From NCBI GenBank assembly GCA_012295275.1, contig CM022669.1, forward strand, positions 7,810,989 to 7,874,988: a DNA stretch of 64,000 bases, written 5' to 3'. The stretch is from Chrysomallon squamiferum. Its lineage: Eukaryota; Mollusca; Gastropoda; Neomphalida; Peltospiridae. The notes below the pieces were generated by a model, which did no database searches, was not told the origin of the DNA, and saw nothing but the letters and a program-made list of their open reading frames with translations. This document shows positions 24,991-46,527 of the stretch, one piece after another. A program made the translations under genes and the position numbers. Within the stretch, counting starts at the first letter, position 1. The number at the start of each line of letters is the position of its first letter.

Positions 24991-27900
24991 AAGTATTGTA
25001 AATCAAAATACTGTTGTTCATCCTTATTTTTTACTATGCAACACTCCTTTGTTGTCAATGTATATTTGTTTTCACTATTTAACCAGATGTTACAGACAAA
25101 AGAAATGGCTTTCTTTAGAGGATCATTTCATGTAACTGCATATCTGTGTGTGTTGATCAGTATTTTGTTTTTGAATTAATCACAACATTGTAAGTTTTAT
25201 GCGATTTAGCAAAGAAAAACAGTCTACTGATATCGTCGATATTTGTTTTCTGATCTACAGCCTTGACAAAGAAAGTCAGTTCGAATTACATCAAAATTAA
25301 CCCAGATGCAGTTAACTCTAAATAATTCCAGATTCTCTGGTTCACAATTCACCTAAGAGTGAGAATTATTGTTCAGATTGTTTGTTTCATGTACAGCAGT
25401 TACCCTGATATACCAGTCAGTCTCTTGTCCAAGTTACATGTGAACTGATCTCTTTATTTTTACATGACAATCAGTTTACTTCAAAGAGTTAACTTATATG
25501 AGAAAGGTAAAAATGAGTAAAATAAAACAAAATAATAATAAAAAATAGTTTACATCAACAAACCAACTTCCAGCAGCAGATCTAGGCTTAACTTATGCAG
25601 GAGCCTCAAGAAATAACTGTAAAATTAAATTCAGTATTAATATTTTAGCAAATAGGTGAAACAAAGATTTTGTGGTAGTTTAGTGCATCTCAGTCTTAAC
25701 ACAGTACTGGAAAGCACGACACAGAGTAATAATAATGATGATAATTAACAAACGGACATTAATAACAACAACAAAAACAATTTCAAATAATATAGTTAAT
25801 GAGTAAACCAAAATCAGTAACAATAATTAAAACGGCAGTAAAAAAAAAAATAATAATAACAATACTGGCATGCAAAACTTCATCTTGGAACAATAACTAT
25901 ATATTTTTTTAATCCATTTTTATAGATCTTTTTACTTAAAAAAAAAGAGAGAGAGAGAGAAAAAATATTATGTTTCTGTTTTTATTCCAAAAAGGGTTAT
26001 GGCCAATAATGTTCTCCAATTTTTCAGTAAAACATTCTTAAAATGCTTATTTTGGCAGCCCATATCCTCTGTAAAAATATTCAAAAGGTGCACACCATCA
26101 TCAAAATAAAAACAAACTGTGCATTGGACAGAGGAATGCTGCTTTTTATTGTGGTACCCTTTACACACTTTTGAACAATACTGTGTCTGTGCCAGTCTGA
26201 GGAAAGACCGCAGCTTTCAGCTGATTCAGACTTTGAGGGCAGTTGTTCTAATAATAACAAAATGATTTTAGTTATAAAATAATATTAGTAAAATACTCTA
26301 AAATGCTGACATGTAAAATGGATAAAAACAATTTGACCATCTTAAATCCATTATAATAAATATTTAATCCAATAAAAAGTTAATGCTGTTAGTTTTGTCC
26401 ATGTAAAACACATGACAACCATAACATGCTGCTGTACACTGATCTGAAACAAGAGTTATGGTTCTTGCAAGACTGATTTGAAGCTGGAGTTGAACAGCAG
26501 CTGGATGAGATTTTCAAACCATTATGGTTTCCATAGATACATCTGAAATATTAAAACAAAATTTCTTTGGCATGTTAGGTTTACAGAATATAATTATAAG
26601 CTATCAGTAGTGTTAACAGTCAATTGTTCAAAAGAAAATATTTGTTGTGTCACTTCAATATCATAATTATAAAAAGAATAAAAAATAAAAATTCAAAAAA
26701 TTAAAAAATAAAAATCTCTGCTGACATCAGAATAACAGTATTTTGAGAATTTATTATTTAAATATTTACTAGTGGGTTTCAATATCAAACAAACAAACAA
26801 ACCAGGAATACAATGTCGTCAGCATAAAAATATTTTGGGAAAAAGTTCTTGAGCAATAAAATATTTTGATTATAACAATGGATTTTCTTTTAAACACAAA
26901 TAAGAAATTAAAAAGAAAATGAAGTTTGTGTTTAGCTACAGATTATTTAGATGCATGGAATGAAGAAACAAATAACAAATAACCATAATGATTACTGGCT
27001 GTTATTAATTATGATGACAACAACCAAAATAGTATGTTATACACAAATACTGATTTTAAACAACAAAAACAATAATTAATTAATAACAGCCAGTAATAAC
27101 AACTGTGGAATGAGTTGTAATATTACTACATGCAGTTACTGCCCTTTGATTTTACATAAAGTAAGAAAACCTGTACTTAAATATCTGATTTAAAAAAAAA
27201 GAAAAAAAGAGATTACTAAATAAAATACAAAAAAAAAAAGAAAGAAAGATCAAAGGTTGTTTTAAAGAATTAAAATAATTCAAACAGTTATTTAAAACAG
27301 TAGCATTAATTTTAACTTTTTTTACAGTTTGAACATAAATTAATTTTATTTGATTTCAACAGTTTGTTTAACACACACACACAAGTTGTCTGTCCACCTA
27401 CTGAATACTGAAATTATCTTGAACTAGAGACTTGTTATTTATTTGAATGTAACCAACCACTGCACTGTCACCCACAGTCAGTGGTGGGTTTTGGCACTGG
27501 CTTCAGAGAAATGAGTGTACATGAAAATATATTTCATTTGTAAATACTAAATCAAAGAACACAAGAATATCTACAACAACTGAAAATTGTTTTCAAAATT
27601 TCAAAATTTACTGGCGTTTTAGAGAAAATTAATTCTAAGAAATTACCCACAACAAATGTCTGAATTTTAATCTTGTGAGTCATGTAAAATTATATTTGAT
27701 TTTTCCTCAACTTTTTCCCTTTTGAAAAATATCACTGGAGGCCTAAGAGAATATGAAGCTGAAGGGCCTGCACAATCTTAAATTTGGCATTTCTGAATGT
27801 CCTTACAATGCAGTAGTAATTATTTAACTGTCATGAAATTTAAAAGTGCAGAAATCAATTTAATTTTTTTTTTTTTTTTACACTGATATTACTAAATGCA

Positions 27901-28440
27901 CTTAATTCTATTCCTCAAACCAATCCTGAGTCAATGTTCTGTTTTTTTAATTTCTATATTAGAAAGGCAAAAAGTGATGCAGAAACTGCTGCTTGTGGTT
28001 TATATTTCTTTTATTTTGATTTTTTTTTTATTCTGGCATGGCCATGTGGATATAATACACCACAAGGATATTTCTGGCATTCAGCAACGTCATGCAATAT
28101 TCATTTCATATTAGCAGTTTTACCAGAAGTTGGTAACATTAATTTAGTTGTTGACTGTCAGTCACATGGAATGATTACATAAGAAAAGGAGCCCATTTTC
28201 CTCATTCCGCAAGAAATATTATTCAGGTTTGCTGTTAGGTGAGTCACCTCAAAGGTCAGCAGATGTTTACCTGGAAAGGTCTGTGTAAAGCAATGATGTT
28301 GACTTCTATTTTCTAAATATATCGTCTCAATATGAAAACATACCATGTAACCACAGAAACGCTGCTTACAAAACCTTGAGCAGCATGCCACATGTTATTG
28401 AGTCAAGCTACATTCCAGCACTGTTTTTTGAAAAGCCTTG
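24991..28440. other. Intergenic region between the two forkhead genes
   Basis: AT-rich, with no supported gene. The part at 28180-28440 has more balanced composition and may be regulatory. It includes GGTGAGTCACC (28238-28248, containing an AP-1 TGAGTCA core) and TGTTTAC (28264-28270, a forkhead core motif). Confidence 0.6.
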
Positions 28441-28452
28441 CAAAAGTGTTGG

Positions 28453-28459
28453 TATAAAG
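28453..28459 (+). promoter_or_regulatory. TATA box of the second forkhead gene
   Basis: TATAAAG 87 bases before the ATG at 28546. A start site about 30 bases downstream would leave a 5' UTR of roughly 60 bases. Confidence 0.5.
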
Positions 28460-28545
28460 CAGAGAGTCCAGTCAAGCAAGGAGTAGAGAAACTGAGGACG
28501 TGAGACAGAAAACTGAAATTACTCTTGCTTGTATTTAGTTTGGAG

Positions 28546-29932
28546 ATGGATTGCAATGTTTCCCACGGTTTTCTGTTCAACGAGTTCGGAACTGAGACAT
28601 TCTATGACAGTGTGCCTGAACCTTACATGATGAGAGACACACCTTTCCAGTACAGTGAAGAACCAGGTGAATTCAGTTGTGCAATTAAACCGAATTCTGG
28701 TGTGCAGTTTTCCTACAAGGATCAAACACACGGTGGACAACATAACAAAAGTTGCAGAGAGGATCAAGTTATTTCAGCTGTGGTTCATGATGACAAGAGC
28801 AGCAGCAGCAGCAGCAGCAACTCTGATGAAGACATAATAAATTTTCTGAAATCTCTTGTCTATAATTCCAGTGAACATGTAAAAAATGCTGCAATGCAGA
28901 TGGATGGTGACATTATGGAAGAAGCAGCTGACAGAAGTAGCAATGATTCTACTCTTTACATGGATGCAACTTCCAAGCAAGAATCCTATGAGCTCTACCT
29001 ACAGTCTGCAGACAAAAAGACTGACATTTGTAGCTACAATTATACATCATCAGCTAGTGAATATGCTTCAAGTCAGTCAGAGGATGGCATCAGATACCTG
29101 CATAGCACTGATGCTGAAACTCCATTTTCCAGCAGTGATTTCTCTTCAGTATCAAAGGTATTCGAGATCACCAAACTACGACTGTTACTACTACAATTAC
29201 TCATTTTCTCCCAGAAACTGTCAACAACATACTGACCTCAATATTGGTAAACCAGTACCAGAAAACACTGTCAGGGCTATGGATTCATTTGTCACAAAGA
29301 CAGATGTGAATCTCTGCGAACACACAGACGCTTTGTGGAATGGACAAAACAGGTTTATGTACAATGGCCACATGAAGGAAAGTTATGATATATACAATAG
29401 GGACATAATAGGACCTGAAGGAGACTTTTATAAATTTCTGAAGCACAATTCACCAGCTGTACGTCAAAACAGCACCAGTCCATGGAACAAAAACAAAAAT
29501 AAACACAATGGCAAGGCAAGTAAATTATACCTGCAATTCATAGCAAAAGCCATTTTGCAGTCGCCAGCCAAAAAACTCTTGGTTGGAGACATATACAATT
29601 ACTTCATCGACAACGTTGTTAACAAAGTAGCATCATGGAAGAACAGCATTCGCTATAACCTTACCGTCAATGAGTGCTTTGTGAAAAAGGACAAAATAAA
29701 AAAGTGTTATAACATCAAAGGTCATTACTGGGCAATACACGATGCTTACATAGAAGCATTTTCACAAGGAGACTTCAGCTATAGCTGTCCAAAAAATAAC
29801 GCCACATCAGCTCCATCTCGTCAGAACGATTTCTCTTTCAGTGCAGCGCCGTCTGTCCTAGAGAACGTCCAGTTGATGCACGCAGCAACTGACTTCGCAG
29901 AACCAGCGTTTCATGAAAGTTTTAGCTGTTAA
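28546..29932 (+). CDS. foxQ2-like: Second divergent FoxQ2-type forkhead gene, with an internal frame change
   Basis: The ATG at 28546 (GGAGATGG, good context) opens a frame readable to about 29157. The remaining coding sequence to TAA 29930-29932 is in the +1 frame. Together they give about 460 residues, close to the 473 of the upstream paralogue. Frame 1 holds a Ser run and DEDIINFLKSLV; frame 2 holds SRSPNYDCYYYNYSFSP, EGDFYKFLKHNS and the forkhead domain (LQFIAKAILQSPAKKLL, DIYNYF, SWKNSIRYNLTVNECF, GHYWAIHDAYIEAFSQGDFS). The switch falls near AAAGG at 29154-29158. One extra base there explains it. A 142-base intron, AAAG|GTATTC to GTCACAAAG|ACAGAT (29158-29299), would also restore frame but would remove coding-like sequence. 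It could be a pseudogene, assembly indel or spliced gene. Helix 3 has Tyr in place of His, as in its neighbour. Likely a tandem duplicate. Confidence 0.82.
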
Positions 29933-29962
29933 ATTTGTGACTTATATTTGAAAAATATGCTT

Positions 29963-29968
29963 AATAAA
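29963..29968 (+). terminator. Polyadenylation signal of the second forkhead gene
   Basis: AATAAA 31 bases after the stop, followed by a T-rich and GTT-rich stretch at 29990-30030. Confidence 0.6.
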
Positions 29969-30169
29969 TGCATAACATCTGATCTATATGTTGTTGTTTT
30001 TTATTGGTTTTGTTGTTGTTGTTGTTGTTTTCGTCACAAAAGAAAACTACTAAAACACAAAACGTATTACCTACATGTTATAAGATTTATTAACAGGAAA
30101 GTGTTAAACTTGTATCCTTTACCTATTTGTTGAAAATCTACTAATACAGATAGTCGTATTTTATTTATT

Positions 30170-31150
30170 TTATTTAATATATCTGATGGAAACATGGCGT
30201 GCAGAAGAGGAGCGAAGGGGCGGTGGCCCTGGGCATTCAAATGTGGGGTATCCAATCAAAGAAAAGCACTTAATAAATTTGGTTGATTTATATTTAAATC
30301 GAATAAAGTGTTTATTTCGTGTTTCATCTGTGTTTACGTATTCAAAAGATCTTCCTTTCTCATAATATGTCTCAGTACTAGGCCTTATACTTGAGTCTAT
30401 GGGGCATACAATCAAGGAGTTGGCCCCGGTCATCACCAGACCTCTGCACGCGACTGAATGGGAATCACAGTAGAGTTTGGGAAGTTTTCTACGTAAATCT
30501 GTGATTAAATAGGGCCTGTAACATTTCTGCCCAACGTTTCCAAACTTTACTGCTTAAAAATCATTCTGCTTCAGCTAGTATGTTTTTGTTTCAAAGCTGA
30601 AATTAACTGAAAGAAAGAAAACAAAAAGGTTTTCTTTTCAAGACATTTATTTTATTACGTTGTATTTGACTAATTTTAAACTTTGCAATCGCATGATTAG
30701 CAGAAGACCGGTAACTATATATGCTTTGCTATGAGTACAATAATTATTGTTTCTATATGAGTATTTTTTTACAAAAATAAATATGTTATTAATTTTTCAT
30801 AGTAATGAATTTATATCGCATAAAAATGGTACTAATAAGAAAATGCCTTTGGAACAATCATGATTGTAGGGTTATCTCCCATTAGAAAATATAAATAGAG
30901 GGCGTTCTGTTATTAAGCATGGAGGACTGTCGCTTCCTTATTCAAGAAAAAGGAAGTTAATTATCCCGTACGTGCGATTAAAAAAGGTAATAGTAGCTGA
31001 AAAAATAAGTTCAGAACAAATTCTTAATAAGGAATATATATGATATTCAAGTAAAACAATAGTTATTTTTGGCGTATTCTTATTAATAGCGGCTACGCCT
31101 CTTTGCCGACTGCTTTTTCGTTTTCGGTTTTATGTGGAAGTGCCCCTAAG
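30170..31150. promoter_or_regulatory. GC- and CpG-richer stretch, probable CSK promoter and first exon
   Basis: This kilobase stands out from its AT-rich surroundings by several CpGs (for example GGGGCGGTGG near 30220, TACGTGCG near 30970, GCGGCTACGCC near 31090). TATAAATAG lies at 30890-30898. About 90 bases further is a possible 5' splice site, AAAAAG|GTAATA (exon end near 30986). A start site near 30920 would give a short 5' exon with a 13-codon upstream ORF (MEDCRFLIQEKGS). No protein gene is recognised here. Assignment to CSK is by position only (next gene downstream on +). Confidence 0.4.
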
Positions 31151-34100
31151 AAAACGATGGGCTATGTATTAAAAATCAAAATGCAACAAGTGCTCGTGTC
31201 AGTTTATGTCTGATACACTTTTGTTAATATTACGTCTGCTGTATGTAAAATATAATTAGTACGTAATTTACACACAAGTCGTGTTTCTAAGAAAAGAGTA
31301 ATATTAAGCAATAAACAAAGAACTTGAAAATATTCTGTGCGGATTTTACTTCCTACTTATCTGTTGCAGGCCAAAGTTGATCAGTAAAGGATTGTCAGTT
31401 TTTCTATTTCTGAAATGATATATTTTCAACATGATCAATTCTGATTGGGAATTGCTGAGTTACATATGACAATAGTGTAGATGATAATATTAAGTTAACT
31501 ATTGTATTAAGAATTAAAGTTTTGATGGAGATTTTCTTTTGGGGAGGGTTTGTAATTTTTTTTCTTTTCTGTGTTACTGACAGCATAAAATGATTGAAGC
31601 TCCTTATTTTAATCTACAAATTCTGTTCTGATTAATTGAGGGCAAACATTTTCAGTTAGATCAAGAAAATAAATTTAAAAAATCTAAGAATTACGTGAGT
31701 GAAGTATATAATACTGTAACTTTAATTAGTATCACTATCAGTTGCCATGTCATACCTGTAGCTAGATCTGTAACTGGATCCACTTGTTCTACTGTTGCAC
31801 CTATACAAAAATTATTATTAATTTTCCTCTACTTCATAGGGAAATATTTAAATGAGGAAAACTGTTTGGCACTCCATGACAATATGTGGTGTAAAATACA
31901 GAGTTTATTTGCAGATGATATTTCTCTACATAAATATACAACAATATATTTGTTTCATCGTTCTGTCACGTAAATATATAAAAATAGTTTTATCCACATT
32001 ATTTTAATTTAATTTCCTTTCTAATGCTATAAATATTATGTCACTTTTCAAGTTAATTAAAGGCATTTTAATTTTTTTTTTTTTACACTGCTAAACATCC
32101 TGTGCTGTGTTTAATTTCATATAAATTTTTGGACACTGATCATATTTAGCCTTGAATCCTGCCACTAATGTAACAGGAATTCATATGAAATTTCAGCTTC
32201 ACCAAATTTATACAGATATTACTAGATTTGTAATCTTAGTAAGTATAGATAAAAATGACACAACTTCCATTTTGTTGTTCAAAGGTGTTTTAAAATAATT
32301 GATAATTATTATTTTCCTTTTAATTAAAATGGTTAGAATTGAGTTGTTTTTATTTTCACATTGAGATTGGTAACTTATGCTTGTTTGCATTTGATTTTGT
32401 GGAGAAAATAATAAAAACTGTTCATATTTTAATCCTTTATGTAAAACAAGTAACTGTTTAAAAGCATGTCACATTACTTGTCAAAACAATAGTAATCTGC
32501 AAAATGTAGAATCTGACATTGTTTATTAAATAAAAAAAAAAAAAAAAATTTGTTTTTGTGCTGTAGCAGCTGCCCATAAAGATTTTATTCTGATTCCTGA
32601 TACTAATAATGCTGTACCTTTCCATATTTATACTAAATAATTTGGTACTGTTTAACTTAATGATACATGAAAGGAATGGTGGGTGGAAAAAAAATGGATG
32701 TTATTTACACCAATTGATTTTCTGTGAATAATTAATAATACATGCATGATTTTTTTATTTCTGTTCTTGATAAGTATGAACGTTTCTTGTGCTGAATTTA
32801 CATATGTTGTTCTTATTGTAATTTTTTTTTATTTATTAGAAAAATAACTTGATTATTTACCAGAGTATTTGATAATTCACTGACAAAAACAAGATAATGA
32901 TTATGATTTTAAGATTATCTAAGCAGAATAGACTTTGAAACTGAAGATCAAACTTTCACTTAATAAAAGCATAGATTGAAGGTAATAAATATGAATGTCA
33001 AAATGCATGTGTATGTATAATAAATTTGTCTGTATTTGACTGTTTGTGACACTGATAAAGTTATTTGTGAGTATGTATTCATGTATGTATGTATGAGTTG
33101 TGTTTGTGTATGTATGACACTTGATGTTGTGAGTTTGTATACATGCGTTTGTCTTATTTGTCTTTGTTAATGTTTGTTAGCATATGCATAAATGTAATCT
33201 GACTGTTAATGTTATGATTATCTACACATGTATGGCTTGTTGAATTAACTTATTTGTGTCCTATTTATGTACATTTATGTAAATCTGTGTTAATTGTATT
33301 TATATATATATATATATACACACACATGTGCTAGTGACTTCTGTATTTATATATTGGTATGTAAGTTTGTGTTTTTATAACAGTTATTTGTTTATATATT
33401 TATAAAGATATATTTTAATTTTAAAATTAAGCATGAAAATCTTTGTCGGAAGTCTATAAATAAAACTAACACGTTTAACTAATGACATCATATCTGTCCT
33501 TCTAGTTGATGTCTTTGTAATTAATCTGACATGTTGTGTCATCAGCTTCGTCATTGCAGGTGTCTGCTTACCTGTGTATTTCATTATCTCATTAATTGAA
33601 TTTATTTATTTCACTTTACAGCACAAGCATTATTTTCTTACCTAATTTATAAAATTTCATTTTATTTCATCTTTGGACTTCTAATAAGGGAATTGTTTAC
33701 CAGAGATAAGGGCTGATAATTCAAACACTGATACAAGACAGTTTATCATTCAGGAAGTGAGATAATTTACAAGGTGTGTCAGATTATTTAAAAACAATAT
33801 TCTATTGTCTAGTCACCACCAGTGACAGCAAACTGTACACATTGTCATGATTTAGAAATAGTTGTTACTTCAAGTATTTCCATCTTCTGTGACATGTTTA
33901 ATAACTCAGCTGTTTGAAATGTGTATATATCAGCAGGAAAATGAACACCACACATGGATGGGATAGTTAATGCTTATGATAGTGCTAGTGTCTAGTGGAT
34001 TAGTTAAAGCTGTAAAGCTGCAAGTAATATGATCTTTAAGATTTGTGGTTAAGAAACCCAAATCGATTTAACATACAGGAACACATATATTGAACACAAA

Positions 34101-34724
34101 AATATCAGTGTGATATGAAATAGTAGTGTGTGTGTGTGTGTTGTGTGTGTGTGTGTGTGGATATATAGTCTACATATTTGTATATAGCCTTTGTAACACA
34201 CTTGCATTTACCATGTTCATTTTGTTTGGACACCTCTGAGAATGACAACTTGTTTACAATTCCAGAAATGAATTGGAAAGGAATTTCTCTGTTATTAAAG
34301 TTAGCAAATACATTTTTCGGACCAAAACTGTTCACGTGCAGTATGTTTTGGAATACCAGAATTCTGAAAACTTCATCAGTAATAAGCACTGCTACTGCCA
34401 ATAATAATTACAAAAACTTGTAATACCAACATTTGAAAACTGGATGTAGAATACATTTTAAAACATTTCAGAAAGTAATTAAAAGTTCAAATTTAAACTA
34501 GTGAATGGTACTTCAGAAATTTATAAGTCTATCTGAATAAGAACTGCATTTTTTTTTTTTATCTTAATTTTTTTCTCAAGTAAAATTTATTGTATTTTAT
34601 AATGGGGAAAATAAAAAAAAAGAAAGTTTATGTATGTCTTTGTGTGTGTGTTATAATGTGTGTAATGCACAAAAACATAAACTTTTATATAATTTTGTAT
34701 TACTTCTTTTTCATTTATTTCCAG
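31151..34724. other. Probable CSK 5' intron or intergenic DNA
   Basis: AT-rich sequence with no supported coding region. It contains short TG, TA and TATG runs (about 33000-33330 and 34125-34160). The longest open frames are short and lack domain signatures. Confidence 0.55.
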
Positions 34725-34856
34725 ATTGAATGAGACAACAGAACTGAGGAGGATTTTATGTGTTCTAAGTAGAAATTTTGGATTGCCATTCCAAGACTGT
34801 TTTTCTTGTGGATTTTGTAAAATACTTCTACAGAGCTGGCTTTGTTTAGCAGCATA

Positions 34857-44053
<9,197 letters not shown>

Positions 44054-44506
44054 GAAACACTGGACACTGTGATCAAAGAGCAATTAGTGATGCCAAAATT
44101 GTCTTAAAAAGTAACTTTATCATGATACGTGTTGTTTTTATATGTAATTCTTTTCTTTTTAAAACTCTCTTGATGGAAGCAACACAAGAAGTGCCCCTTA
44201 CGATGAAATTAAGGTAGATATTTTATGAATTCTGTGTCTATTATTATTATCGTTATTATTATCGCAATTATTGTTTTTATTATTATCCTTTTAGAATAGA
44301 TGTGAACTTGCTGATAATTGTATAAAAATGTACATATTAGATTTTAGAAACATAAAAGAAGTGATGAATCTTTTATTACACTGTATCTTAAACCAGTTAC
44401 AAGAATTATAAGTAATTAATGAAAAATTTAAAATATTATTTTAAGAATATTTTGTATGTTGATGTAGTAATAAAAAGGAAGAAGAAATTTCTTTCTCTGT
44501 ATATTC

Positions 44507-44512
44507 AATAAA
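44507..44512 (+). terminator. CSK: CSK polyadenylation signal
   Basis: AATAAA about 450 bases after the CSK stop. An AATAAAAAG variant also occurs at about 44469. Longer 3' UTRs are possible. Confidence 0.5.
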
Positions 44513-45436
44513 AGTGATTCATCAGTGCTTTCAAACTGTTTGCTGTGAACAAAATTAAATCACCATATTTTCTTGTCATCATTTTAATACAAAATAGTGG
44601 TTATTTTAATTTCAAAATAACTGCAACATGTTAACAGTATTGCTGGTTATGGGAGCTGTACTCTTATTTTCAATTTAGTCTAGAATCACAATTTGAAAAA
44701 TTGACCTTTACAATCATAGTTTTTATGTTTTTTTTTTTTTTTTTTTTTATTAATTGAATCTGAAAAATAATGCATATTTGTATTTGTTAGTTTTAACCAA
44801 CAAATGTGATTATTGCCTACAATGTCAGTATACCAGACTTACTCACATCCTTGTATTTTGAAATCTTTTGTACCCATTGCAGATACTTTTCATCTTCATG
44901 GTGATAATATTTTATTTTTTTACAAACATTTTTAAATACAGTTTATATCCTAATGTACTTTTTTTTATTTTATATACTAATTTTTATTTTTATTGACAAA
45001 CAAAATCAGAATGTCTTAAATTAGTTTAGTTCTGATAGGTTTGTCTAATAATTGTTATAGACAAAAATATTTTTGGTTTTATTTTTCCAGTTATTTTCTC
45101 ACCGAACTGATTTTAAAATATTCATAAATGTATATTTCTCTGTTAAACTTTTTCTAAGTAGTTAATTAAATAATAAATATGCTCTATAAAAATGACACTT
45201 TTATTTTGTCTGAATAACTAGTGTTAAATATTTACTTTGTACAAAGTCCATTTATTTTATATGACTTTGTTTCATTTCTGAACATTCTATTTTTACCTTT
45301 TTACCTTTTTCTTAATGCTTTTATAGATTTTTCAAAACAAGAAATAAATACTTGCCTTTTAAATTCGAAGTATCATCTAACTTTGGTTTAGTATCAAACA
45401 TTTTATTATTATTCATAAACAGTATTTTGCAGGTAA

Positions 45437-45470
<34 letters not shown>

Positions 45471-46514
45471 TTGCTAATTAATGGAAATTATTTTTCAAGA
45501 AGACTTTTTTTCTTATATATATATATATATATATATATTATTAATTATTTTTTCTAATTGTGATATTGAAGATGTTAAAAGGAGTCAGGCTGACAAACCA
45601 TCTTAAAAATCCCAGATCTCTCAGAAACTGTTCAAGTTATGACCAACAAGATTTAAAACTCCTCTGTAAATAAAATGTAATCATTCAGACTAACAAATTT
45701 CACTGTGCTGAACACAGAGCTATTTATCACTTGTACATAATTTTATGTCTAACTAACTGTTGTCATTATATTAGCAACAAATATGTAAAGGTAAATGTCT
45801 TCTTTTTTTTAATCTTTTTTTTTGTTTTGTTTTTTAGTAAACAGATTTTCAGTTGCTGTTTCGTTGTGTCTGTATGCACAAAAAATCAAAATATTAAACT
45901 ATGCAGAAATGTGGAAATTATTGCTGACATAAACTGAAAAAAATAGTTAATGTGCCTTTATTTTTCTCTCTTTATAATAATTTTAAACTTTTTTTTTTTT
46001 TTTTATCATTTATTATTTTTTATTTATTATTATTTTTTTTTTACAACAATGAAAATTTGTTTAAGCTTTGGTCTGAATTTTGAATGAACTTTTTAAACAG
46101 TGTCTTTGTTGAATATTTCTGTGTTGCAGTCATGTGGAAGTTTTCTTGTATCTAGTGCTAAATGGATTCTTGGGTTTTTAATATTCATACCACATGGCTA
46201 TTTTTGATTTAATTTTCTTTTAATTTTTTTTTTTTTTTTTTTAAAACACAATTTCTCACCATCATTTTTTTTCATCCTTCAGTAAAAGAATACACTATTT
46301 GACAAGTTAGGTCTTTATGCCTAACACTTTCACATTTTATCTTAATAAAAATGCTACATATCCATTAATGCTGTAGGTAGTAAACAGAAGAAAAGAGCCT
46401 TGTTTAAAGAAACACTAGAAAAATTTAATGCTGAATATATTGTTGTTTTTCAGACAGTCTTTGACTAAATATTTTGTTATTGAGACCTTCATTTCAAGAA
46501 GGTAAACAAGACAT

Positions 46515-46527
46515 GTTGCCAGGCAAC
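46515..46527 (+). promoter_or_regulatory. Perfect RFX X-box palindrome
   Basis: GTTGCCAGGCAAC is a 13-bp perfect inverted repeat around a central A and fits GTNRCC-N1-RGYAAC exactly. It lies in the CSK 3' flank with no adjacent promoter, so it may be an enhancer element or chance. Confidence 0.35.

Noticed and set aside
25968-26168. Minus-strand ORF with YCSKVC...YHNKKQH, reminiscent of a MYND finger or a piggyBac transposase C-terminus
   Set aside because: Only a few spaced Cys/His residues match, no upstream domain is present and no splice structure supports it; chance cannot be excluded.
30170-30436. Minus-strand 88-codon ORF in the CpG-richer region
   Set aside because: No recognisable domain, no ATG in good context; the composition is better explained by promoter DNA.
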